Notes: generated by a model not told the origin, from the letters alone. Counted from the first letter of the stretch, positions 50,001-60,548 are shown. The stretch: 64,000 nucleotides of DNA from Rhizoclosmatium globosum (GCA_002104985.1 MCGO01000016.1:581310-645309); one strand, 5' to 3'. Program-made: numbers and translations.

Positions 50001-51857
50001 CTTCGTGATGCAATATTCATCTTAAATCCAGAAGATGTGAAACGGGTAGACGAGTATCTCAGAACAAAGGGGACAACATTTGAAGAAGAGCTGTTGAGAA
50101 ATCCAGATTGGTGTCTTAAGCGAGTTCGGCGAAGTATTCCCTCGTCAGACATTTTGTATGACCGGGTGAACGAGTTACTTATAGAATTTAGTCTGGATTC
50201 TTACAAGGATGAAAAAGGAGTTCCACTTTTGAGTGCAAAAGCAAAGAAGGATATGAAAACGTTGCTCAACGACCATATAAGGAAAGGATGTTTGAGCGAT
50301 CCAGCAGATTTTCCTCTCTACACAAAAATAGGAGATGATAAAGATGGTCTCCCACTTTATGCAACATTTCGCGGTACTAGGTATGTGTTTGTGTAGAAAC
50401 AGCGTTGACTTAACACTTACTAGTGATGTTGAATCCTTCCATCAATTACTGGAACAAATCTTTTCTTCAATGAATTGCAGTCCAGAGTTTATGGATGCAG
50501 TTCTTTCTCAGATACGACATGTTTTCAATATTCGAGCCAGTGAACGGAATCGACCAGGTTTTCCAAAAATTGGACACTATGAGCATTATATGATTGATGC
50601 TATTAATGAGATAACGTTTCGAATATACGGTATTTGACCTTCAGCTTAAGTTATGTATCATTAATTCTTATGCAGGAAACCCATTCACAAGTGGTGGACA
50701 GTTACGTCGCTCTTTCGCCCGACTTCTGAAACCTTTGGCATTATCCCGCATCTGCCTGAAGAAGAATGGGAGCCTGTGACAGAAAAGGACGTTGAAAGCT
50801 ATCCTCGGGATTCCTTGCTCTTCGGACGAAGTGTCTTATTCCCTACCTTCCAGTTCATACGCCAGCAGAATGGCGGTTGTTTACACAAAATTTGTCTTTC
50901 TACGTTGGAAAAACTGCGGGAGGCTCAAGCTCAAAGTCGGGACTTGAGAATATCTGGACTGGAATTCAGGCAAATTACCTGTTTGTCCAAAAGCACCCAC
51001 AATTTCTAAAGAATTTATCATTACAAGGAAATTGGAAGCACATTTGGAGGATGCTCATAAGGTCGGTGATTCTTGGTTCTAAATCTTGCTCAACACTCCA
51101 TTTACAGGTGTTGCTCAAGCGGCTCCAACGTAAAGACCTTATGAATAAGAACAAAACTGGAATGAGTTCTCTTGACGATTCACTCGCACGGTTTTCGGAA
51201 TTGGACTTCCCGTATCTAGCTGAATTTGACGGAGCTGAGATTGGTCCATTCCGAGTTATATTCGACGAGAATCTCGTAGATTCAGACAGTGACACGGAGA
51301 GTTATGTTACTGCGGAGGAGCCCGTTGGCGAGTTTGAATTTGACACTTTGCCGCAAGTTCTCCAGAATGCAGTCAATATTTCATTTCAGCCGCAACCAGC
51401 TGCCACAGTGTTTTTACCTTCCTCAAATAGTACCTTGGCTGTACCTTTCGGAACATTGCCCATTACCACTCCTCAACCTGCCACAATTCTTCCGAAAAAG
51501 CCTCGAAAACCACGTACTTGTCAACGATGCGAGCGGCAAAAATGCGCTGGAGTTTGGAAACAGTCAAAATGCGATTTTGTGAAACCAATTTCCACAAAAA
51601 CTCCAACGATTCGGAGTATAACTCAGCGAACATCAATTCCCGCGTTGTCAATAGATTCAGCTGCTCTCGATGCGAAAATTGAATTGTTTAACGATTCAAT
51701 GCACGGGCTATATGGAAATGGTGATGGAATTGTTTGGGATCCAGCACGTTCGGAACAAGATTTGCATTATGCACGAACCCTTTTTTCTGCTTCAAACAAT
51801 ATCATTATTCAGCTTTGGATTGAAAAATTTATGGCTGCGCGTAACAATGAAGAATAA
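47072..51857 (+). CDS. OTU protease - zinc ribbon - DDE transposase-like - DEDDy exonuclease protein
   Basis: The single gene of the transposon. Order: a basic AT-hook-like start (KHGGAREGAGRKK); an OTU cysteine-protease domain with FIDGDGNCLFRCLSW (D-G-N-C) and SDHYEVVL (His); an acidic linker; a zinc ribbon VCPNCNSNN...GTCQDCKHKF; a DDE-like core with VLSIDHYYK (D1), LFKALFTAKNEYREI and LVYTDKCCSDRSFL (D2); a 3'-5' exonuclease with GLDTEWK, SRIVAADFKYL and YAARDAWAGLLIY (DEDDy residues intact); then RGTSDVESFHQLLEQIF (candidate third acid E). A Cys cluster (CQRCERQKC) and a C-terminal tail end at 51857. Introns with good signals include 47309-47357, 48305-48349, 48837-48885, 50379-50422 and 50630-50684. 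One-base breaks lie near 47840, 49845 and 50880. Domain calls rest on motifs; the DDE reading is inference. Confidence 0.85.
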
Positions 51858-51889
51858 AGTATTTGAAAATCTCTTGTCTGATGGTATGC

Positions 51890-51990
51890 AGCTTCCTCCT
51901 TTTCCTCTCTTCTCTTCTCTTCCCTCTCTTTTCTTCCCTTTCTTTCCCTTTCTTCCTCTTTTCTTTTTCCTTTCTCCTTTTCCCTTTTTC
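51890..51990. repeat. CT-rich tract near the transposon's right end
   Basis: About 100 bp of almost pure C and T on the plus strand, between the stop codon (51857) and the right terminal repeat (52001). It may be the 3' untranslated region or subterminal sequence of the element. Confidence 0.85.
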
Positions 51991-52000
51991 AAGTTGGCCC

Positions 52001-52022
52001 GGACCGGTATGGTAATAGAGCC
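52001..52022 (-). repeat. Right terminal inverted repeat
   Basis: 22 bp ending GAGCC and containing CCGGTATGGT, the inverted partner of 46972-46993. Confidence 0.93.
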
Positions 52023-52030
52023 AAACTTTC
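52023..52030. repeat. Target-site duplication, right copy (AAACTTTC)
   Basis: Perfect 8-bp direct repeat of 46964-46971, immediately outside the right terminal inverted repeat. Confidence 0.93.
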
Positions 52031-52055
52031 CAGCAAATCTCTCTTTTGGCAAAGG

Positions 52056-53650
52056 ATGAACACAGTTTGTACGTTGTGAACGCCGCCCAGTCTTTGAACA
52101 CGTAGCTAATTGTCGCTTAACATTCGATAAGGTGTTGGAGTCTGTGGCGTCTGTGATGGCATTATCAACAACGGCGATCAATGTATCTTCCATCAGGGCG
52201 TCTCATGTCACTTGAAGTGTCCCAAGAGCCAATCAAGCAACAACATGGACTTGTTCGACGATCTAAACAGTGTCTTAATTCAGGCATCGACTGGCATTCA
52301 GCAATTTCAAGGACAACAAGGACAACAAGGACAACAAGGACAAGCGGGGCCATTGATCCAAACTCAGCTATTCGACACTCAGGCTGGTGCGATCAACGCC
52401 TCGTTTGCTTCCAACCAACAACTGCAGTCGATGCAAAGGCAACAAGTGAGCCAGCAAAAGATGGTACCAGGTCCTGCATCGTCTCATCCACTGCCGCACC
52501 AAAGTCAAAGTGGCCTATCACAAGCTGTGAGTATTTCCTCTGTCTCCGCAACCTTGCTTAAACCCTAAACCCTAACCCAGTGACTCTAAACCTACCGAAG
52601 TACTTGATGCCTCCCAGACTCTTGTTGCTTCTGCACCAGCTAATTTTGAGCCACGGGCTGAGGGGAAAGCCATGACCATTGATGATTCGTCGATTACAGA
52701 TGACGTATTGAATGTACCCTTGCAATTGGTGAACAAACGCCTTTCAAAAGTAGAGCGGAGCCTGTTCCTGGAAGTGATGTGTATATATATCACATCCAAA
52801 AATTGGGAGACGGCAGCTTTGGAACCATATACGCTGGATTTTATGGAAACACTCCAGTCGCTATCAAAACCTTCAAGCCGCATCCTGCCGGTGCTGGTGC
52901 TGTGAGCAAAACTGGGGTGGCAGAGGCGTTGAAGGAGGCTTCGATTTGGCTCTCTCTCAGACACCCGAATATTGCTATTCTTTATACTTTTGCTCACGAA
53001 GAGAATGGATATCCAATCCTTGTGATTGAGCGATTCCAGATGGATCTCTTGCAGCGGTTGCATACTGGTACCCCACCGACCCTTGTAGAGCGTTTGAATT
53101 GGCTTTTGGATATTGCTTATGCGTACAAATACCTGCACACACTGGAGTCGCCAGTCTATCATCGGGACCTGAAACCAAACAATGTCTTGCTTGGTAAGGT
53201 TTTTTGGATTGGATTTTCACTAAAATTTTTTTTTCTCGTCCAGATGCAAATGGAAGAGCCGCGATTGCTGATTTCGGAATGAGCAAAGTACACTCAATGT
53301 ATGCGTACAGCAAGCAAAGGCAGCCGAAGATCGGGCATTACGCGTACGCTCCACCGGAATCGTTTATTCGAGGATACAAAGTTGCATCTGGGTACGATGT
53401 GTACAGTTTTGGAATGACGATGTATGAGGTTCTGGGTCGCTTAGCTCCGTTCAACAATGTGGCAAGGGATCCGCAAACTGTGATCCAGTTAGTTAAGAAT
53501 GGGGTACGACCTACTAGGGAGGAGACTGTTGATCATATTTCGGACGAGTGTTGGGCACTGATTGATGAATGTTGGGCTCAAGATGAAACTGCTCGACCAG
53601 ATTTTGGGACAATCTGTGAGATTATCACACAAATTATTTCAAAGCAATAG
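52056..53650 (+). CDS. Zinc-finger plus TKL-type protein kinase 1
   Basis: Exon 1 (52056-52068, MNTV plus one base) is spliced over 52069-52131 to a zinc-finger-like segment VCVGVCGVCDGIINNGDQC...FHQGVSCHLKC. A Q-rich region with a GQQ microsatellite follows, then an intron (52527-52580) holding telomere-like repeats, a linker with EVLDASQTLVAS and a kinase domain from about 52778. Kinase motifs: LGDGSFG glycine loop, VAIKTF lysine, [12 protein letters not shown] catalytic loop, IADFGMSKV, YAPPES and a closing helical lobe ECWALIDECWAQDETARPDF. The intron at 53194-53243 splits the catalytic loop from DFG at the same place as in the other two kinases. The family is TKL-like; the substrate is unknown. 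A one-base phase error lies around the 52527 intron. The transposon ends 33 bp before the start codon. An AATAAA lies at 53675. Confidence 0.85.
52311..52343 (+). repeat. GGACAACAA coding microsatellite
   Basis: Between three and four 9-bp units encoding repeated GQQ in the linker of kinase 1. Confidence 0.9.
52559..52578. repeat. Telomere-like repeat at a kinase intron 3' end
   Basis: TAAACCCTAAACCCTAACCC, a mix of CCCTAAA and CCCTAA units, forms the pyrimidine-rich end of intron 52527-52580. The acceptor CAG directly follows. Confidence 0.88.
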
Positions 53651-53723
53651 ATTAAGTCAAAAGCATTTTTTGTGAATAAATGTTCGATTTAGGTTCTGAT
53701 TTTTTGAGAAAGGCCTTAAAAGC

Positions 53724-53885
53724 ATGAATCAAATACCCGACAGTGAGATAACTGTGTCTAACATTGTAGTAGGAAGAGGTGCTTTGGAACTGTGTGGTGA
53801 ATATCCAAAGCTTATCATAGAGCGCTTCCAGCGTAATCTTGAGAGTCGGCTGTACTTAAGAAACTTGGTCGAACATTTCTTTTGA
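53724..53885 (+). pseudogene. Truncated TKL kinase remnant
   Basis: A 53-codon open frame. The first part, MNQIPDSEITVSNIVVGRGA, matches the N-terminus of kinase 3 (PFIEITVSDVSLGSGS). It then jumps directly to GEYPKLIIERFQRNLESRL, which matches the post-hinge segment of kinase 3 (DGYPCLVIERFQRTLHNRL). About 60 residues, covering the rest of the glycine loop, the lysine strand and helix C, are missing, and nothing of the catalytic loop follows. This is most simply a dead duplicate with an internal deletion, lying between kinases 1 and 2. Confidence 0.7.
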
Positions 53886-53981
53886 TGTGTTTCTATTGTC
53901 AGTAAGTGGGAAATTGACGCTTTCAGCAAAGAGTTTGTTGGTGAAGAGAGAAAAGTTTAGCCTCAATTTAACAGGATCAAT

Positions 53982-56900
53982 ATGGCTGAAGCAGGCAATG
54001 GTAAGACGGATCAGTCTCTCAGCAAGAAGCTAACTCGGGCTGTCTTCTCACGACTGATTGTTATGATTAGGACAATGCGGAATCTGCCAGCTGAATCTCA
54101 ATATCATGGGTGAAGATGCGACTGTCTATGACGGCATCGCATATCACATTCAATGTCTCACATCGATTAATCAGTCTCATGTTGGAGAGACTGCTTCGGA
54201 ACAAGTCCACTCCGGGCCGTCTGAGCCGACCAACTTGAACTTGGCCAACTTCGTTTTTTCTTTTCAAAGACCACCACAAACAGTCCCTTCCACTCCGCCT
54301 CAACTTTTGCTTAATCCACTGCAATATCAATCAGAAGCAGTGGGTGCATCCGATGGGATGCTACCTCCAAGTATGCGCCCAGACTTAATGCAACAATTTG
54401 AGCAAGAACAATTTGTACCAAACCCAGCGAGTTCCTCCCCCGAATCAGCTACTTCAATGAATGACAAGCCTAAGGTACGTATTATATACTACGCTTTTTC
54501 GTTCACATACAGAGTGATGCTTCTCCCCTCCAGTTTTTCAAAATGAAGAATGCAATCAAGAAGAACAGTTCTGAAACTTACCCCGAGAACAACCCACTTG
54601 TCGCCTGCGAAGTTTGTGCAAAACTCTTCAAAAAGTGGTGTACAGGCCAACGCAACTTCAGAACTTATCATAAGAACATCCATGCGTGCAAAAACGCGCC
54701 GGGTACAGATCCGCCCGTATTTCATGGAATTCACATGGATGATTATATAAAAACCTGGGAATATTCGGTGGGGTGTGGACTCCCTCCTCCTGTTCTCATT
54801 CCAAATCAGGCAATTTTGCCACCTACTCCACCCACATCCATACCGACCCCAGTTATGGCTACGTCTTCTTCCTCATCTGCTTCGTTTCAAAGCAACATGC
54901 AGTGAGTTGATATGGCGATGTACTATTTTTTAAATATTGTTTAGGGGAAACACGAACTGTGTCGATTACCCGTCGTGCTCGTTTTGCAGATGTCGCTTAT
55001 CTGGGAACCATTTTTTGCGTCTGAATATCATGATGAATAACAGACAATCTGTGATGGAGATTTGTCCCCAGCGCAAAGTTCGCCACCTGAGAGACTCGCT
55101 TTTAAATGGCCAGCGCCCAGAGATTAAAATCCACTGGTGGCTGATACATCGAACTACGAATGGTACTGAAAGATATCTGGAGCAAACATACGACGATTTT
55201 ACTTTGCATCAAGCTAACATTCGTACTGGCGATACAATTTCTGTAGAATTTAACTTTAGCGCAGGTGGTGCTCGGGAAGAATCAGACTATGAAGGAAGTA
55301 CTGATGGCGATAATGATTCAATGTTGGCGTCGGTGTCTGAAGTTCCAGTCCGGACTATTCTTGATGGTGGTGAATTCAAACCGATTCAAAGGCCATTGAT
55401 CCACACGGACGAGGCTGCTAAGTCCTATGAACGAGAGCTGCCGGACTTATCTACTCTAGCAATTTCGAATCCAAGAACGTTGCAGTTAGTGTTACGATAT
55501 TCTTCCTCCGCTATACTCAATTCCAACCCATAATAGAGTCAAATTCAAGCCAGTTCAAGATGCACTAGATAAACATGCGATTCAGATTTCGACTGGACAA
55601 ACTAAGAACAAGTTACTTTTGGGAGACGTTGCTCAGATTCCATCAAGTCAGATGTTGTCACTTCAACTTGACGACACGTCTGCCGCTTCCGCAATTTCGT
55701 TGGATGCAAAGCTGATCAAAGTCATCAAAGAAGGCAAAGCACTCGAGGCAATACAACCCAAATCAACTTCTGTACCTACCAAGGATACGAATCCAAAGGC
55801 TGTAAATGTTTTTGATGCCGCCAAGACACTTTTTACGCTTGAATCTAGTTTGTCTGATACAAAGGTCCAATCGACTCCAGCGATTTCAAGGAAACCTGAA
55901 GTCTTGAACGTTTTTGATGCTGCCAAGACTCTTGTTGCTCTCGAATCCAACATGGCTGATCTGACAATTCAACCCAACGTTGTACCTAAAACTGTGGAAG
56001 ATAGGGATAAGGCGCTCCATTCCGTCGGAACAAGTTTGCCATCGAATTTTGACGCATATGCGGTGGGAAAAGAGATTGCTTCACTTGAATCGGACTCAAT
56101 TGACTTGAAGGCGCAGCGCAATTTGATTCAGACTGGAAGGGAAGTTGTGAATGTTTTTGCTGCACCAAACCTCACAGGTTCAACCGTTCTCAACCAAAGT
56201 GGAGTTTTGCAAAGTGTAAGTTTATATTTCAAGTTTAAGCTACTTTGTTTGTCTTGTTCTTTTATTAAGCCGTCCGTCCCTTCCAGGATTTTACCTACAA
56301 CAATCCTGATACGTCATATAAAAGTCAGCCCACAATGTCAAAAACTGCACCATTACCTTCGATCTTGCCGTACTCTCGTCCGAATCCAAGTCCAAGTAGT
56401 CGTCCACAAAATTTTTACGCTGAGGAACTTCCTGAATATGTGGGTGAATTTCCTTTGAGCTTGTCAGTATTTTGTCTGAAACTATGTGCTTTAGTTCCAT
56501 CCTTTTACAAACACGGTTAAAACGTCAAGTAAGAGGAAGACAAACTTGACAGAAGCCGATATCCATCCTCCGAAAGTACGGCTATATGCATGCATTCTAT
56601 GTGCCGAAAAGAAGCAATATAGTCTTATGCAGGAAAACAAACTTCGCAGCCATTATGAAGAATGCCATGGTTCAGCTGGAAAACAACCTCAACCGTCAGG
56701 TCCCCCATCTTTTCCTGCCAACTGTAAAGATGATTACAGCGATGCATGTGAATTTGCTACAAAGCATGGTCTCGATAATCCCATACTTCTTGATGTGGAT
56801 TTAGTGAAAGGTCCGCAAACACCTGATGAGTCCAACTTGGCTTCTTTATCAATCCAGTCATCTGCGCTTCTGAGAACGACACCAACTATTTCGCCAGTTA

Positions 56901-58005
56901 TTTCGCAGTAAGTTCTGCTGGAATTGTTCAATCTAACTAATTAATTTCACAGGACGAGCACTACATCTGGGGTATTTGGGAAGAAACCTGTAATTTCTGA
57001 TCAGCCAGCTCCAGTGGATAACACAGTGGATGTGGCTGTTGCCAGTGATTCTGTGATGCTGACACAAGAAAATTTGAAAATCCCAATGCACCGAGTTGAC
57101 AAAGAACTGGCCGGTCGCGAATTAGTTCGAATTCTGAAAACGGATGTGTTCATCTCCTCTGAAGAAGTTGGGGAGGGAAGTTTTGGAACAGTCTTCGGTG
57201 GCTATCTCGGAAACACTCCAGTCGCAATCAAAACATACAAACCACTCGCCGCTTCTTCAAGTAGAGGTACTGAAGATCCTATGAACGAGGCAAAAAATTG
57301 GCTGTCGCTCAAGCACCCGAATATAGCGGTACTCTACGAAATTGTTTCGCGATGAAAATGGTTGTCCGATGCTAGTGATTGAGCGATTTGAGATGGATCT
57401 GCTGAAGCGTTTGCACACTGGCTCTCCACCGACGCTGAAGGAGCGTCTCAATTGGCTTCTGGATATTGCTTATGCTTATAAGTATCTTCACGGACTTCCG
57501 TCGCCTATCTTCCACCGCGACTTGAAACCGAACAATATTTTGCTTGGTATGGTTACCATTGTCTTTGAATCTTAATTCCTAACGGCTCCATCTAGATTCA
57601 AATGGCAGGGCCGCACTCACTGATTTCGGATTAAGTAAGGTGCACACGATGTACGCCTACAGCAAGCATAGGAAACCCAAAATTGGGCATCACGCATACG
57701 CACCACCGGAATCGCTTATGTTAGGGTACACGATCGAATCAGGCTATGATGTTTACAGCTTTGGTATGACAATGTATGAAGTTTTGGGTCGCTTAGCTCC
57801 ATTCATCGCTTTGGCACATAATCCACAAGAGATTATAAAATTGGTGAAGGAAGGCAAACGACCAACGAGAGAGGATACTGTTGATTTCGTACCTGATGAT
57901 TGTTGGACACTGATTGAGAAGTGTTGGGCACAAGAAGCAGTCAAGAGGCCAGATTTCGAAGCTATCTGTACGATGTTGGATTTTATTAAGAAGCATTTCG
58001 AATAG
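53982..58005 (+). CDS. Multi-zinc-finger plus TKL-type protein kinase 2
   Basis: Exon 1 MAEAGN (53982-54000) is spliced over 54001-54070 to [20 protein letters not shown]...GIAYHIQC, matching the finger of kinase 1. More Cys/His clusters follow ([15 protein letters not shown]...[41 protein letters not shown]...SHYEECHG). Between them, three near-repeats read [30 protein letters not shown] and [15 protein letters not shown] (about 55800-56100). The kinase domain starts near 57165: [53 protein letters not shown]; the stop is at 58005. An intron splits the catalytic loop from DFG, as in kinase 1. Frame breaks: near 55495, and an extra T in 57345-57347 (YEIV/RDENG). This could be two genes, but linker frames run on continuously, so I keep one. 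An AATAAA lies at 58015. Confidence 0.82.
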
Positions 58006-58221
58006 ATGCACACAAATAAAGACTCTCTGGTTAAATACCCTTCCCTTCCTCCTCGTTCTTCATTGACTATATTTCCAACAAACTCGCCTTTGAGCAATAT
58101 CCCTGATGTTAGTTTAGTTATATAGAAATTTCGTTGTCTCTTCCATATCATTTTTTAAAGCGCATGTTGAAATTTCGCGATAAATAACTTGGGTTTGCCT
58201 CCCAACATTTTCTCTTTTGAA

Positions 58222-59139
58222 ATGGATCCGAATCCGCTTCCCTTCATCGAAATAACTGTGTCTGACGTTTCCCTCGGAAGTGGAAGCTTCGGAACAGTCT
58301 TTGCAGGCGAGTATGGTAGTGCTCAAGTTGCGATCAAGTCTTTCCGGCCGGTAGCGAGCAATGCACTGATTTTAACAAGGCATTCCAAGAGGCTCGTATC
58401 TGGTACAAGCTGAGACATCCAAATATCGCTTCACTGTATGGTATCTCAAAGTCAAATGACGGATATCCTTGTCTCGTCATTGAGAGATTTCAGAGAACCC
58501 TTCACAATCGTCTGATGTCAGACCCCAAAAATGTGCCAACCCTCCAAGAACGAATCAAGTGGCTTTTGGACATTTCATGTGCTTACGAGTATCTTCATTC
58601 CTGCAACCCGCCTGTGTACCATCGCGATCTGAAGCCAGACAACATTTTGCTTGGTGTGTTTTCGTTTTTGTAAGGGTTCGACCCAAACCACTGAAACATT
58701 TCTTGCAGATGAACACGGCAAAGCTGTTCTCACTGATTTCGGACTGAGTACTGTCCAATCCATGTCTAGTCGCCAACGAAAACCCAGAGTAGGACATTAT
58801 CTCTACGCCCCTCCTGAATCTCTCGTTCTTGATTATGTGGTCACATCAGCATACGATGTGTACAGCTTTGGAATGACAGCGTATGAAGTGTTGACACGGC
58901 ATCGTCCTTTTCTTGGTCAAGTTCAAGAATCGGACCCGTATATTGTGATGTCGTGGATTTGTGATGGCAAACGACCGCCTCGATGCGGAACAAAGGGCTA
59001 TAGACCCCAAGCTGACTCAATTTCAGACGAAGTTTGGCAGCTTATCAATGCATGCTGGGAACAGAGTCCTATCCTGCGTCCCAACTTCTCCTCAATTACA
59101 TCAACCCTGAAAAAGTTAAGCAAAGATTTAGGTAAATAA
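58222..59139 (+). CDS. TKL-type protein kinase 3
   Basis: A compact kinase with almost no N-terminal region: MDPNPLPFIEITVSDVSLGS leads straight into the glycine loop GSGSFGTVFAG, VAIKSF, IWYKLRHPNIASLYG, the hinge/linker YPCLVIERFQ, YHRDLKPDNILL, an intron at about 58653-58707, then LTDFGLSTV, YAPPESLVLDYVVT and INACWEQSPILRPNF. The apparent stop at 59139 is GGTAAATAA, which could instead be a 5' splice site (GTAAAT) leading into the Sel1 gene. One frame break lies near 58360-58375, between RPVASN and TDFNKAFQEAR. It lacks the zinc fingers of kinases 1 and 2 and is the closest relative of the remnant at 53724. Confidence 0.85.
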
Positions 59140-59244
59140 GTAACGTGTAACAAGAGTGTCTTCATGCTTAATTTTTTTTCAAAGGATCGACCGTTTTTTT
59201 GCCAATTCAAGGTGATTTCAATGGTTTATTTACGATTTAACTTT

Positions 59245-60345
59245 TGGAGCTTCAATCTGATAACTTGTCTATTACCAAAGAGGCTTCTGGTCTAGCGAAC
59301 TCTGCGTCTGCTCTGTCGAAGCCTATTTCGAAACCAAATATCACTGATACCATCAAGTTGGATAAAACCATCGTTGATGTTTTTGACGTTGCCAAGCCAC
59401 TGGTATCTTCTCCCAACTCGTCGTCTTTAACTCAATTTCAAACGCCCAATCTTGCCAAAACTGAGGCGAATCAGTCTTCTACACACATATATGGACCTAC
59501 AAAGAAAAATCAGACAGACAATGCACGGATCAGCGAGGAGGTCAGTTATAAATGCTTTTCTCAAATACCTTGTTGATTATGAAGAAAACCAGCTTTCCGA
59601 AGCACTCAAATATCTCAGTTTATCAGCTGAAAAGGGCAACGCAGATGCTCAGAATCAACTTGGTTTTATGTACTCAAACGGAAAAGGCACCGCAAAAGAT
59701 TTGTCTCAAGGTGTAAAGTGGCTTCATAAATCTGCCGCTCAAGGGCATCCCATGGCACAACACAATCTGTCCATCTGCTATTTTGAAGGAAACGGCGTTG
59801 AAAAGGACGTAAAAAAAGCAAAGGAACTGTTGCAGAAGTCAGCCGAGCAAGGATGTTCTCCTGCAATGTTCAAGTTGGGGTGGCGTTATTTCAAAGGTGA
59901 AGGAATGGAAGCGAACAAATCGGAGGGTGTAAAATGGATTCAAAAAGCTGCGGATCAAGGGTTAGCGGCCGCACAGTTTCGATTGGCATGGCTCTATGAG
60001 GATGGAAATGGTGTCGAAAAGAGTGAAAAGGAAGCAATGCGGTTGTTCCATTTGGCTGCGGAACAAAATTACGTGGAAGCTCAGTTAGTTCTTGGGGCTA
60101 AATATTCACTTAGTGGCGTCAAGGAAGATCTGGTGAAGGGTACAGAGTGGTACCGAAGGGCTGCCGAGTTGGGTCACCATGAAGCACAAAACAGTTTGGG
60201 TTTGGCGTACATTAATGCAGATGGTGTCAAACGCGATATTGAGGAGGCGAAGAGATGGCTCCGTAAAGCTGCGGAGAACGGAAATGAGAGGGCAGCGTAT
60301 CATTTGGGGTTGTTGCTGTCTCTTCCTCCTCCAACTTATAATTAA
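59245..60345 (+). CDS. Sel1-repeat (TPR-like) protein
   Basis: An N-terminal linker with IVDVFDVAKPLVSS, the same motif as the VFDAAKTL repeats of kinase 2, is followed after a probable short intron (about 59540-59584) by about seven Sel1 repeats. Typical units are NADAQNQLGFMYSNGKGTAK, HPMAQHNLSICYFEGNGVEK, CSPAMFKLGWRYFKGEGMEA and HHEAQNSLGLAYINADGVKR. The stop is at 60345 and an AATAAA at 60372. No good ATG lies upstream in frame. The shared linker and the possible splice donor at the end of kinase 3 suggest that this could be the C-terminal half of a kinase-Sel1 fusion, a combination known in fungi and amoebae. Sel1 repeats act as protein-interaction scaffolds. The repeat call is secure; gene boundaries are not. 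Confidence 0.85.
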
Positions 60346-60548
60346 CTCGTGCTGTTTTCCTCTTTCCTTCCAATAAATTGTTAGGTAAAATTGTTCAGCA
60401 ATGTTCAGGACAGTGACAACCACAACCACAACGACCAAGTCCGTTGTGGGTTCCTTGGAGACAACGACAATCCGCAGAGTAACTAAAATCACGTACACTG
60501 TAAGCTGATCGGTCTTGCTCCATCGCAATCTTACACAACCTATCCAGA

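Larger units (their letters stand above)
46972..52022 (+). mobile_element. Complete DNA transposon with 22-bp TIRs and 8-bp target duplication
   Basis: A 5051-bp element. Its left end (46972-46993) and the reverse complement of its right end (52001-52022) both begin GGCTC and share the core ACCATACCGG, with 19 of 22 positions identical. Perfect 8-bp direct repeats AAACTTTC flank it. The only gene inside (47072-51857) is transposase-like. The element is inserted between an M20 peptidase gene and the start of a kinase gene. 8-bp duplications are made by several superfamilies (for example hAT, some P, MULE-like and Zisupton elements). I cannot assign it to one, and the protein architecture does not match a family I know by name. 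Both ends and the catalytic motifs are intact, suggesting recent insertion. Confidence 0.92.

Noticed and set aside
52311..52343. The GGACAACAA repeat as a CRISPR-like or regulatory array
   Set aside because: It is a short coding microsatellite without spacers, in a eukaryotic gene.
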